DNA of 64,000 nucleotides from an uncultured Pseudomonadota bacterium (GTDB lineage: Bacteria > Pseudomonadota > Alphaproteobacteria > RF32 > CAG-239). A program made the translations under genes and the position numbers. The DNA is taken from the NCBI GenBank assembly GCA_947054505.1, contig CAMRWU010000005.1:1-64000 (forward strand). The letters are read 5' to 3'. How positions within the stretch are numbered: position 1 is the stretch's first letter; every line of letters starts with the position of its first letter. This document shows positions 40,874 through 49,417 of this stretch, one piece after another. The notes beneath the pieces were generated by a model that did no database searches, was not told the origin of the DNA, and worked only from the letters and a program-made list of their open reading frames with translations.

Positions 40874-41827
40874 ATGAAAACACCTAAGCATTGGCAACAT
40901 AAAGGATTTGCCGCATATACGCTCTGGCCGCTCGGTCTTCTTTACGGCACGGCAACACTTCTTCGACAAACGTTCAAAAAGCCGCAAAAAATCTCCGCTA
41001 AAGTAATTTGTATCGGCAATCTGACCGCTGGCGGAACTGGAAAAACCCCTGTTTCTGTTTCAATTGCAACCCTCCTCCAACAACATAAGCAAAAAGTATG
41101 CTTTCTCACTCGTGGTTATGGCGGAAAACTTCAAGGTACAATGGTTGAATCTCACCATCAAGCTACGGAAGTCGGTGACGAACCGCTTATCTTAGCCCGA
41201 CAAGCTCCGGTCTTGGTCAACAAAAACCGTGCCGAAGGAGCTAAACAAATCATTAAAAACGACAACGATGTTGCATACATTATTATGGACGATGGCTTCC
41301 AAAACCCGTCACTACATAAAGATATCTCTCTTTTGGTCATTGACGGAGAAGCCGGATTTGGCAACGGTTTCTGCATTCCGGCTGGTCCTTTGCGCGAGTT
41401 TCAAAGCCAAGGACTAAAAAGAGCTCAAGGCATTGTTCTTTTGGGAGAAGACAAGCATAACCTCTGTTCAAGCATAAAAAACATCCCCATTTTCAGAGGA
41501 AACGTCGTTCCTCTCTGCCCTCAAACGACAGAAAAAAAAGTAGTGGCCTTTGCTGGTATCGGACGTCCGGAAAAATTTTACACCAGCCTAAAGGCTTGCA
41601 ATCTTGATATTGTAAAAAGTTTTGACTTTCCGGACCATTACTTTTATCAGCAAAGTGATATCCAAAAACTTTTGGCAGTAGCCAAAGAACATAATGCCAT
41701 CCTTTACACCACTACCAAAGATATTGTCAAAATCCCCGCGGAACAACGCTCCGCTTTTAATGTTTTGGAAATTGCCATCGAATGGGAAAACCCTCAGGCT
41801 CTGACAGATTTCCTTTTATCATTGTAA
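40874..41827 (+). CDS. lpxK: Tetraacyldisaccharide 4'-kinase
   Basis: 317 residues. The P-loop reads G-N-L-T-A-G-G-T-G-K-T-P near 49-60, then T-R-G-Y-G-G-K, D-E-P and M-D-D-G-F-Q-N-P, all LpxK hallmarks. It phosphorylates the lipid A disaccharide before Kdo transfer. It is last in the DUF374-waaA-lpxK operon; the ATG follows the waaA stop directly. Confidence 0.95.
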   Translation: MKTPKHWQHKGFAAYTLWPLGLLYGTATLLRQTFKKPQKISAKVICIGNLTAGGTGKTPVSVSIATLLQQHKQKVCFLTRGYGGKLQGTMVESHHQATEVGDEPLILARQAPVLVNKNRAEGAKQIIKNDNDVAYIIMDDGFQNPSLHKDISLLVIDGEAGFGNGFCIPAGPLREFQSQGLKRAQGIVLLGEDKHNLCSSIKNIPIFRGNVVPLCPQTTEKKVVAFAGIGRPEKFYTSLKACNLDIVKSFDFPDHYFYQQSDIQKLLAVAKEHNAILYTTTKDIVKIPAEQRSAFNVLEIAIEWENPQALTDFLLSL

Positions 41828-41830
41828 AAG

Positions 41831-42346
41831 TTAACCAACTTCCCAGCTTCTGGAAAATTCTTCGTCCTTGAACAAAGCGGCCAAACCGGTCACTTGCTTC
41901 ATCCTCAAAAGCTCATCGGCGCTCATTCCGATATTTTTACAAATCCAACTGTCGCTTTTGCCCATCTCGACCAATTCTTCAACAATATTGCTCATCAAAT
42001 CAACATTATGACTGCCGCGAGCGCGATTGTGACGAATGGTAGAAGCCATACGCTCTCCCAATTCCTTATCAATAACCACTATCGGCAACTTTCCTTTTTC
42101 TCTGGCATAGATACGTTCGCTCGTCTTCATTATTGTGTAGCGGTGAAAGCCATCAACAACAATATATTTATCTTCATCTTTATCATAATAACAAACAACC
42201 GGCTGGGTGTATCCGTCCTCCCAGATAGACAATTCCAAAAGCTTCATCTCCGGCGGCGCCACCCGATTGGGGTTATAATCATTTGCCACAACCTTCTCAA
42301 CCGGAACCGCCATAACATTGTATACTGGACTAACAAATTCTTTCAT
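41831..42346 (-). CDS. IbrB-like ParB/Srx-domain protein
   Basis: 171 residues from ATG 42346 with GAAGGA ahead. A ParB-type fold: V-P-V-E-K-V-V-A-N-D-Y-N-P-N near 14-27, S-I-W-E-D-G-Y-T-Q-P-V near 40-50, then V-V-D-G-F-H-R-Y near 63-70 and I-R-H-N-R-A-R-G near 100-107. The pairing with the downstream-transcribed sulfurtransferase-like gene matches IbrB of E. coli IbrAB, proteins known for raising expression of other genes; their biochemistry is unclear. It ends four bases from the convergent lpxK. Confidence 0.75.
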   Translation of the reverse strand: MKEFVSPVYNVMAVPVEKVVANDYNPNRVAPPEMKLLELSIWEDGYTQPVVCYYDKDEDKYIVVDGFHRYTIMKTSERIYAREKGKLPIVVIDKELGERMASTIRHNRARGSHNVDLMSNIVEELVEMGKSDSWICKNIGMSADELLRMKQVTGLAALFKDEEFSRSWEVG

Positions 42347-42356
42347 TTCACTTCCT

Positions 42357-43658
42357 TCACAAGCTTTTATATTTTTCAATCAACTCTTTTTCTCTTTGTG
42401 TTTGTTTTTTGGTCTGAGCAAATCCCATATATTTGCATAAATGATCATTTTTCAAAATACAGATGGCCATTCGTTTCCACGACGGAATATCTATCGTCGA
42501 TTTAATATCATCGGTATCATCCGGCGTTCCCAAAAACAAAATTCTGTCTTTATCCTTATTATAACCGCTACGACCATTATGACGGATTCGATAATTGCAT
42601 TTTTCCAACTCCGCCAAAGCGTCATCGTTAACAACCCCTCCTTTTTTCCACCAAAACTTGATTGAAGTCTTAAACTTGGCAACATAATTGGCTCTGACTG
42701 TATCAGGCAAAGTTGCCAACAAAAACTTAACATACGAGCGCCAAGTATGCCCTTTGGGAAGAGTAATTTTACCAACCCCCATCAACTTACTGTTACCATA
42801 CATCGCCGCAAAATTAGCTCCGTTCACGCGAGAAACCACCTTTGCCCAGATCGCCGGTTCCAAAACCCGATACAAATTGAGGCTTTCCTTTGCATTTTCG
42901 TGATACGGACTTGAAACACGCATTTGACTGATTGTCAAACCGGCTTTATAATAAAGATCATAAATTTTATTATATTCATAACCAAATTTGCCGTTAGCAA
43001 CCCAGACATCTTTTGTTGACCAATCATATAAAGGATAGGCATTATAAAAATTCTTAGACATCTTGGTTGTCCACTGCGAATTTTTCATCAACGTTTTTCT
43101 TGTGTTAGCATAAGCGCGATAACGATTTATCGATTCATCCGCTCTAATCCCCAACAAACAAATTGTTTTTCCCTCATGATGATTGGCATACCATTTGCCA
43201 AACTCGGCATAAAGATCCTCTTGCGCCATTTTATATTTATAAAAATCAAAAGGATTATTCTGAAGATTAATGATATATGGCATCTTGGGCATTTGCCGAA
43301 CCCAAAGTTCTGTTTTTTCATCATCCCACGGATACCAATACATCTGATAATTGCTGACCGCACAACGAGATCCCATGGGCAAACAAACCCAATAGGGTTC
43401 GATATCATTAATATTTTCTTCAAACATTTTTGTCACATAATCAGTCGTCAACTGATATTGGGCTTCAAAATCCTGATGAAAAACTCCAATTTTCTTAGTA
43501 ATATTGTGTTTTCTTTTATACTCTAACACCATATTCAACAACAATCCGCTGTCTTTTCCTCCCGAAAAAGACACGTAGATGTTGTCAAAATTATCAAAAG
43601 CGAATTTTATACGCTCTTGTACAGCCTCAAAAACATTTTTATCAGTATAAATCTTCAT
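42357..43658 (-). CDS. IbrA-like PAPS-reductase family (PP-loop, DUF3440) protein
   Basis: 433 residues. The PP-loop S-G-G-K-D-S at 32-37 binds ATP as in PAPS reductase and DndC. L-G-I-R-A-D-E-S near 158-165 and Y-P-L-Y-D-W-S-T-K-D-V-W near 198-209 are family motifs, and a C-terminal DUF3440-type part follows. Likely adenylates or sulfates a substrate, or transfers sulfur. The ATG overlaps the helicase stop (ATGA), so all three genes form one coupled operon. Confidence 0.8.
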   Translation of the reverse strand: MKIYTDKNVFEAVQERIKFAFDNFDNIYVSFSGGKDSGLLLNMVLEYKRKHNITKKIGVFHQDFEAQYQLTTDYVTKMFEENINDIEPYWVCLPMGSRCAVSNYQMYWYPWDDEKTELWVRQMPKMPYIINLQNNPFDFYKYKMAQEDLYAEFGKWYANHHEGKTICLLGIRADESINRYRAYANTRKTLMKNSQWTTKMSKNFYNAYPLYDWSTKDVWVANGKFGYEYNKIYDLYYKAGLTISQMRVSSPYHENAKESLNLYRVLEPAIWAKVVSRVNGANFAAMYGNSKLMGVGKITLPKGHTWRSYVKFLLATLPDTVRANYVAKFKTSIKFWWKKGGVVNDDALAELEKCNYRIRHNGRSGYNKDKDRILFLGTPDDTDDIKSTIDIPSWKRMAICILKNDHLCKYMGFAQTKKQTQREKELIEKYKSL

Positions 43659-44909
43659 AAATTCAAAGCCTCACTTCGTGACATCACACTGCAAATATTT
43701 TTCAAAACATTCTTTTTCCGGCCAAGATTGTTTTTAATCAAATCTTCCAATCTTGTATTAACCCAAAAATCATGAACATTCAATTTCCATCCGTCATCAC
43801 CATAACATGATGACACAATCTGCAATTTATCTTTATAATCGAAAGTCTGCGTAAAGAATATAATATTATTACAATTTTTAACACTTATACACGGAATTTC
43901 TACCTTATAAGTGCAAATCATAATATTAACGCTTCTTTCAAAACGATTTAGAGCATTTATTTTGTTAGAATTACCCGACATCACAACAAAGCTCCGCCCC
44001 CGCAACCCGCCCGATTCTCTCAAAAAACGAATTTCGCTTAAAAATTTAGTATAAATAATAACCTTTTCATTCTTACTGAGAATATCATCAATCAATGAAA
44101 ACAAAGTGTCAACTTTTCTCTTACATAAAGTATACAAATATTGAAAATGTTGCACAACCTGCAAAAAAAGCCACCCTGTCCCGTCTGTTCAAAAAATCTT
44201 CCTTTTCCTGCTCATAAACCTTTGCTTCCGACGGTGTCAATTCAAAATTATAATCATGATAAATGATATCAACATTGTTAGTAAAATCACAAGTAAGAAT
44301 ATAGGGACGAATCATCTTAATCAGCTTAATCTCATCCTGAGGAGTCGAAATCCTCTTAACCACATCAAAATCACCGATAGATATCGGCAAAAACATATGC
44401 CGAAACTGAGTTTGTGTCATATTTAAGATTAAAGGATTAAGAAAATAAAACTGAGTGTACAAATCAAGGATCCCGCGCGTCAGCGGAATTTCCGATAAAA
44501 TAAGACGATAGGCAAACTTATGCTTCATCGCCAATAACCTTTGTGTCCTCCCCGCCTCTGCATTCTTAATAGCGACACTGCCATCAACAATACACAAAAC
44601 CCGATACATACATGCAAGTTCGTATAATTTAAGATAATTCAAATCATTGAGCGATAAATTTTCTATCGAAAAAAAATGAAGAAATTGAGCATTTTGTCCG
44701 GCAGAATTTTTAACCTGCTCAACATAAGATGCTGATGACAAATATTGCCCGGGAGCAATCCAAACAATATAATCTATATCATTAGAAACGGAAGACGAAA
44801 CAGCAAACGCAAGATCCAGCTTTTTTTGACGATTACACATAAACAAAGCACCTGCCTGCAATTCTGCAAATCTATGTGATATTTTTTTGATATCTTCAGC
44901 CTCAAGCAT
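43655..44909 (-). pseudogene. SNF2-type helicase, catalytically decayed and frameshifted
   Basis: Two frames together make a compact SNF2 helicase. The first (ATG 44909, SD GGAGGG) holds A-I-K-N-A-E-A-G-R-T-Q-R-L-L and G-I-L-D-L-Y-T-Q-F-Y-F-L-N-P-L-I-L; the second holds the helicase C domain (K-V-I-I-Y-T-K-F-L). They are joined at a run of seven A (44163-44169); six would restore the frame. Key motifs are lost: no Walker A, D-G-S-V for DESH, L-S-E-I-P for LTGTP, and the arginine-finger region is absent. Either a dying gene or a non-catalytic partner of IbrAB. Confidence 0.65.
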
Positions 44910-45003
44910 TGTCCCTCCGTATAAAAATACAATACAACAATTTCTCATTATACTAATAAACCATTATGCAGACTATACAAAAAAATAAACAGAATGTCAA
45001 AAG

Positions 45004-45029
45004 AAAACCCCGATATTAAAATCGGGGTT
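45004..45029 (-). terminator. Terminator of the lipoprotein gene
   Basis: Nine-bp stem AACCCCGAT/ATCGGGGTT with a 6-base loop just past the stop, followed on the minus strand by TTCTT. Confidence 0.75.
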
Positions 45030-45036
45030 AAATGTT

Positions 45037-45672
45037 TTAGTTCAATTTCCTTTTTATCTCAGGAGCATCCGCATTTATCCGATAACGGATTTTCTCAAGA
45101 GCCTGTTTAATATTATCAGCCCCGACTTTTCGTGCAACATTCCCTTTTGAATACCCCCAATACATTGCCACATAAGCCTTATTAGATACCATCTCAGAAT
45201 ATCTTTTAATAACTTCACGGTTATTATCCTGAATTTCGACAATAACCTCCAACGTTTGTTGGTCAGAAATCAGCGGAAAACCGGCCAAATGAATTGTTCC
45301 CACTGTCAGCACGGAAGGAATAGCATACCACTTGGAACAATCATCGTTATAATACCCCAAATTCAATCTGATATATCCTTTTTTAGCCCCATAGACATCA
45401 GTTATATTTTCTTTTACTTCTTTTTCAAAAATATTTCTGACATCACCAACGCGTTCATCAACAACTCTCCGAGAGTCTATTTTATATCCGTCATCATTAT
45501 ATTCCGAAATTGTACGAACAGGGTATGTCGCTTTTAGGCTACTCTCATCAATTTCGATATTCATCGCCGGCAAAAGATTCGTATTCGGTTGAATTGTAGG
45601 ATTAAGGTCCTGATAAGTGAGTGACTTACACCCGCACAACACCGTCAAAAGAAATAACAAAAATTTTTTCAT
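45037..45672 (-). CDS. Lipoprotein of unknown function (211 aa)
   Basis: 211 residues from ATG 45672 with SD AGGAGG. The lipobox L-C-G-C ends a short signal (KKFLLFLLTVLCGC), so the mature protein begins at Cys15. The mature part has Y-P-V-R-T-I-S near 50, a long polar body and a charged helical end. Probably anchored to a membrane facing the periplasm. No family recognised; its own terminator follows. Confidence 0.6.
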   Translation of the reverse strand: MKKFLLFLLTVLCGCKSLTYQDLNPTIQPNTNLLPAMNIEIDESSLKATYPVRTISEYNDDGYKIDSRRVVDERVGDVRNIFEKEVKENITDVYGAKKGYIRLNLGYYNDDCSKWYAIPSVLTVGTIHLAGFPLISDQQTLEVIVEIQDNNREVIKRYSEMVSNKAYVAMYWGYSKGNVARKVGADNIKQALEKIRYRINADAPEIKRKLN

Positions 45673-45816
45673 AAAGATAGTCCTCCTGTTCATTTGCGAT
45701 AATACAAGAGTATGAGGCTAGAACTTCAATGTCAAACAAAATCGTAAGTTGTAAAATAAATTTTACTTATATTTCTTCAACCTTATAGATTGTTGTCATC
45801 TTTTTTATAAAAGAAA

Positions 45817-46051
45817 TCCTGTCTCCAACACAAAAAAAAGCACCCTAAGGTGCTTTTGAAGTGGCGGAGAGTACAGAATGGCTAAGCTAAAAACTGATAC
45901 ACATCAGTTTTTTGTCTGTAACATCTCAGAAAATGTTAGTGAGCAAGGGAAACGACAGTAACCGCGGCGAACTTACATTCCTGAGTGATAGTCCTGTCTC
46001 CAACACAAAAAAAAGCACCCTAAGGTGCTTTTGAAGTGGCGGAGAGTACAG
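45817..46051. repeat. 60-bp direct repeat of the tRNA-Ser tail and terminator
   Basis: 45817-45876 and 45992-46051 are identical over 60 bp and 175 bp apart. The unit covers the last 15 bases of tRNA-Ser, including CCA, and the terminator AAAGCACC/GGTGCTTT. The 115 bp between them hold an AAAACTGAT/ATCAGTTTT stem and AACAT/ATGTT, but no gene. The region 45694-46036 therefore has no protein gene, only this duplication. Confidence 0.9.
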
Positions 46052-46124
46052 GACTCGAACCTGTGCATCGCTATTCACGATGACGGATTAGCAATCCGCT
46101 GCATTACCACTCTGCCAACTCTCC
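46037..46124 (-). tRNA. tRNA-Ser(GCT)
   Basis: 88-base class II tRNA with CCA encoded: acceptor GGAGAGT/ACTCTCC, anticodon loop TTGCTAA (GCT, for AGC/AGT), a long variable arm CATCGTGAATAGCGATG and T arm GTTCGAG. Confidence 0.96.
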
Positions 46125-46186
46125 ATGTGGTACGAAGCTATATTTAACTGAACTTTTATTCCTCGTCAACAATTTTTTTTAAATAA

Positions 46187-46792
46187 TTACACCGCCGCAA
46201 ATTTATACTTCATTAACCTATATTCCAAATCTATTATTTTATAAAAATTTTTATAACGAATAACCAGTTCAGCGCCATATTCTTTTACATCATTAAAAGA
46301 TACCCCAAAAACAAATTCAACTTTTTCAACTTTGTTGCTATATTCACAATTATACACTTTTTTTGATGCCTGATTTTTTTTACCGTTGTTCCGCAACTCA
46401 ATTTCCAAATTATTCAAAAAATCTTCAGTATAATCATTACTAATATTATCTAAATAAACAACGAAATTACTATCTGGATTTATTCCATCTCCAACACCTT
46501 TATATACAGGAAAGATCCAATACCATGTCCAAGAATATCCCTGATCATCTTGAATTCCCCACTCCGTATGCAAGTAAAAACCTTTTTCTGTATGCCAAAA
46601 ATATTTAGTTTCCGTTTCAGAATAGATAGAACCATACTTTTTCTGATCATAAGGAATTTCAAATGCCGTCAAACAAAAAACATTTTCACATTTATACCCG
46701 TTTTCATCTTTTGGCAAAACAAAACCCGTCTTACCAAAAACAGCACAGCCTTGAAGCAAAAACAAAAAAAATAGTAAAAATTTCCTGCGCAT
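46187..46792 (-). CDS. Lipoprotein of unknown function (201 aa)
   Basis: 201 residues from ATG 46792. The signal RRKFLLFFLFLLQGC ends in a lipobox (L-L-Q-G-C), with Cys15 to be lipidated. The mature protein is aromatic-rich (Y-F-W-H-T, W-T-W-Y-W-I-F) and ends in a charged helical part. It lies four bases past the zip stop in the same direction, yet looks accessory and was not recognised. Confidence 0.6.
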   Translation of the reverse strand: MRRKFLLFFLFLLQGCAVFGKTGFVLPKDENGYKCENVFCLTAFEIPYDQKKYGSIYSETETKYFWHTEKGFYLHTEWGIQDDQGYSWTWYWIFPVYKGVGDGINPDSNFVVYLDNISNDYTEDFLNNLEIELRNNGKKNQASKKVYNCEYSNKVEKVEFVFGVSFNDVKEYGAELVIRYKNFYKIIDLEYRLMKYKFAAV

Positions 46793-46795
46793 CAC

Positions 46796-47575
46796 CTAGT
46801 CACCCAGCACCATTGTCAGATAGACCATAAAGATAAAACCGGCAAAAACACCAAACGCCGAACGTTCTGTTGTCTTCATACCATATGTTTCTGGCAAAAT
46901 CTCATTAATCACCACAAATAGCAAGGTTCCGCCGGCCATAGCCATTCCCAGCGGCACAATTTTATCACTGAAATCCATTAATAACAAACCGATAACAGCT
47001 CCCACCGGTTGCACCATTCCGATAAACAAAGCCGTCAAGGCCGCTTTAATTTTTGATGTCTCTGCCGCCACTAATGAAATCGCGATTGTCAAACCTTCAG
47101 GAATATTGTGCAAAGCAATCCCGATAACCAAACTATCAGGATTAACAAATTCCTCAGCACTATAGGCCACCCCGACAGCCAGCCCTTCAGGAAGCTTATG
47201 CAATGTAATGGCAATAACGAACAGCCACGCAGATCGCAAACTGAAACGAGGTCCGTGATGCCCGAGATGATTATGCTCATGCGGCAAAAGTTCATTCAAC
47301 AACCAAACTAATGCCACTCCTGAAAAGACAGCACATACATACCAAAACGCCGCCACATGAACATCCGGATCAAAAGACATAATGCGGTTCATTGCCGGTA
47401 CCAATAACGAAAATATTGAAGCGGATAACATCACTCCGGCCGCCAAATTCAGCATAAAATTAATATCTTTCTGCGAATAGCGCCGTTTCAAAAAGATCAT
47501 AAAACCGCCCAATCCGGTCACTAATCCGGCAAACAAAGAAGCTAAAAAACCTTGCATAAAAACACTGCTGACCAT
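46796..47575 (-). CDS. ZIP-family metal transporter
   Basis: 259 residues with eight predicted spans. Span 4 reads I-T-L-H-K-L-P-E-G-L-A-V-G-V near 120-133 and span 5 G-I-A-L-H-N-I-P-E-G-L-T-I-A near 152-165, the metal-binding His/Glu signature of ZIP/ZupT importers for zinc, iron or manganese. A His-rich loop H-E-H-N-H-L-G-H-H-G lies near 97-106. It follows mutL by three bases. Confidence 0.88.
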   Translation of the reverse strand: MVSSVFMQGFLASLFAGLVTGLGGFMIFLKRRYSQKDINFMLNLAAGVMLSASIFSLLVPAMNRIMSFDPDVHVAAFWYVCAVFSGVALVWLLNELLPHEHNHLGHHGPRFSLRSAWLFVIAITLHKLPEGLAVGVAYSAEEFVNPDSLVIGIALHNIPEGLTIAISLVAAETSKIKAALTALFIGMVQPVGAVIGLLLMDFSDKIVPLGMAMAGGTLLFVVINEILPETYGMKTTERSAFGVFAGFIFMVYLTMVLGD

Positions 47576-47578
47576 CTT

Positions 47579-49408
47579 TTATCTCTCAAAAAGTTTTGCT
47601 ATGTCCTTAATTTTCAATTCAATATATGTCGGCCGCCCATGATTACACTGTCCAGAATGCGGTGTTTTTTCCATATCCCGCAACAATCGGTTCATTTCAT
47701 CAACATTCAAACGACGCCCTGCCCGTACCGACCCATGACAAGCGATAGTCGCACAAACAAGGTGGAGTTTTTCGGTCAATTCAAAACCGGTTCCCCATTC
47801 AGCCATCTGCTCAGCCACATCGTGAATCAACGCCTTAACATCAGTATCACCAAGCAATGCCGGTGTTTCGCGCACAATAACAGCTGTTGTTCCAAACTCT
47901 TCAATCACCAACCCAAGCTTTGCCAGCTCAGGTGCCGCAACCAACAGTCTGTTTTTCTCAGCCGCATCCAAATCCACAATCTCAGGAATCAATAACATCT
48001 GCGAAGCCATTCCTCCCCGCAAAAGTCCTTCCTTTAATTTTTCCATCACAATCCGTTCATGAGCGGCGTGCTGATCTGTGATAATAATACTGTCTTCATT
48101 CTGCGAAATAATATAAGTATTATGAAACTGAGCCTTTGCAAGCCCCAACGGCCCGATTTCTTCTCCCGATACCGTTGTTCTTTCCTCTTCTACCTTAACG
48201 GACATCTTGTGTTCCAACTCAGGCAACACCGCCTGTGAATGTCGAGAATACGACTGCGGACGATAAGCATAAGTCGTAAAAGATGAGGCGGGACGAAAAT
48301 CCTCATGTAACACCCCAGCTTCCGGAACCGCCGCTGTGGCGACATCCCCCCATTCAGGAACTTTGTCTTGTATTAAAGTTTGCAAATCAAGCGTTTGTGA
48401 CGTTCTGTTCGCCTGTTGATTTATCCCGTTGCGGATGGCACTAACCAACAAACCGCGCACCAAAGCATTATCAAAAAAACGCACCTCAGCCTTGGCCGGA
48501 TGAACATTCACGTCCACATAACGAGGCTCCACATCAAAAAACAAAGCACACATAGGATATCGATTCGATGCCAAAACATCCTGATATGCTCCGCGAATAG
48601 CCCCCAACAATAACTTATCACGCACGGGACGATTATTCACAAACAAAAACTGCGACAAAGAATTGGCTTTGTTTAAGGTCGGCAAGGAAACATAGCCACT
48701 GATACGAGTATTGTCACGCTCAGCATCAATCAAAATAGAGTTTTCGGAAAACTCCCTTCCCATAACAGCAGACAGACGCTCCAGCCGAGCATCAAACAAA
48801 TCACCGTTACACGCCGGCAGAGCAACTTTCTTTTTTTCTCCATCATACAAATAAAACGCAATACTCGGATTAGCCAAAGCAATACGTTGAATAATATCCA
48901 CACACTGAGCCGTTTCTGCCGCCGCTGTCTTCAAAAACTTAAGCCGCGCCGGCGTCGCATAAAACAAATCCCGTACTTCAATGCGCGTTCCGCAAACACC
49001 GGAAGCTGGAACCGGCAAAGACTTTTCTCCGCCGTTAACCTCTATTTTCCAAGCACTGTCAGCCCCCTTAGGTCGACTGGTAATTGATAATCTTGAAACA
49101 GAAGCGATGGAGGGCAAAGCCTCTCCACGGAAGCCGAGAAAATTAATATTAAACAAATCATCATCCGGAAGCTTTGAAGTTGCGTGCCGCTCAACCGCCA
49201 AAGACAATTCATCAGGCGTCATTCCTTTTCCGTCATCACTGATAATAATCAAGCTTTTTCCGCCATCTACCAAACGAACTTCTATTGAGGATGCACCGGC
49301 ATCAATGGCATTTTCGACTAACTCTTTAACAGCTGAAGCCGGCCGCTCAATCACTTCTCCGGCGGCAATTTGATTTATCAGATTGGATGGAAGAACACGA
49401 ATCGACAA
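47579..49408 (-). CDS. mutL: DNA mismatch repair protein MutL
   Basis: 609 residues. The GHKL ATPase domain opens with I-A-A-G-E-V-I-E-R-P-A-S-A-V-K-E-L-V-E-N-A-I-D-A-G, followed by D-D-G-K-G-M and G-F-R-G-E-A-L. The C-terminal dimer domain has D-Q-H-A-A-H-E-R near 440-447 and A-C-H-G-S-V-R-A-G-R. No D-Q-H-A-x2-E-x4-E endonuclease motif beyond the partial DQHAAHERIVME; here E447 and E451 are present, so endonuclease activity is possible. It links MutS to strand removal. Confidence 0.96.
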   Translation of the reverse strand: MSIRVLPSNLINQIAAGEVIERPASAVKELVENAIDAGASSIEVRLVDGGKSLIIISDDGKGMTPDELSLAVERHATSKLPDDDLFNINFLGFRGEALPSIASVSRLSITSRPKGADSAWKIEVNGGEKSLPVPASGVCGTRIEVRDLFYATPARLKFLKTAAAETAQCVDIIQRIALANPSIAFYLYDGEKKKVALPACNGDLFDARLERLSAVMGREFSENSILIDAERDNTRISGYVSLPTLNKANSLSQFLFVNNRPVRDKLLLGAIRGAYQDVLASNRYPMCALFFDVEPRYVDVNVHPAKAEVRFFDNALVRGLLVSAIRNGINQQANRTSQTLDLQTLIQDKVPEWGDVATAAVPEAGVLHEDFRPASSFTTYAYRPQSYSRHSQAVLPELEHKMSVKVEEERTTVSGEEIGPLGLAKAQFHNTYIISQNEDSIIITDQHAAHERIVMEKLKEGLLRGGMASQMLLIPEIVDLDAAEKNRLLVAAPELAKLGLVIEEFGTTAVIVRETPALLGDTDVKALIHDVAEQMAEWGTGFELTEKLHLVCATIACHGSVRAGRRLNVDEMNRLLRDMEKTPHSGQCNHGRPTYIELKIKDIAKLFER

Positions 49409-49417
49409 ATTATTTCC

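Noticed and set aside
41894..42505. Plus-strand 203-codon frame opposite the ibrB/ibrA genes
   Set aside because: Antisense of two recognised genes; no SD and biased His/Ile/Phe composition.
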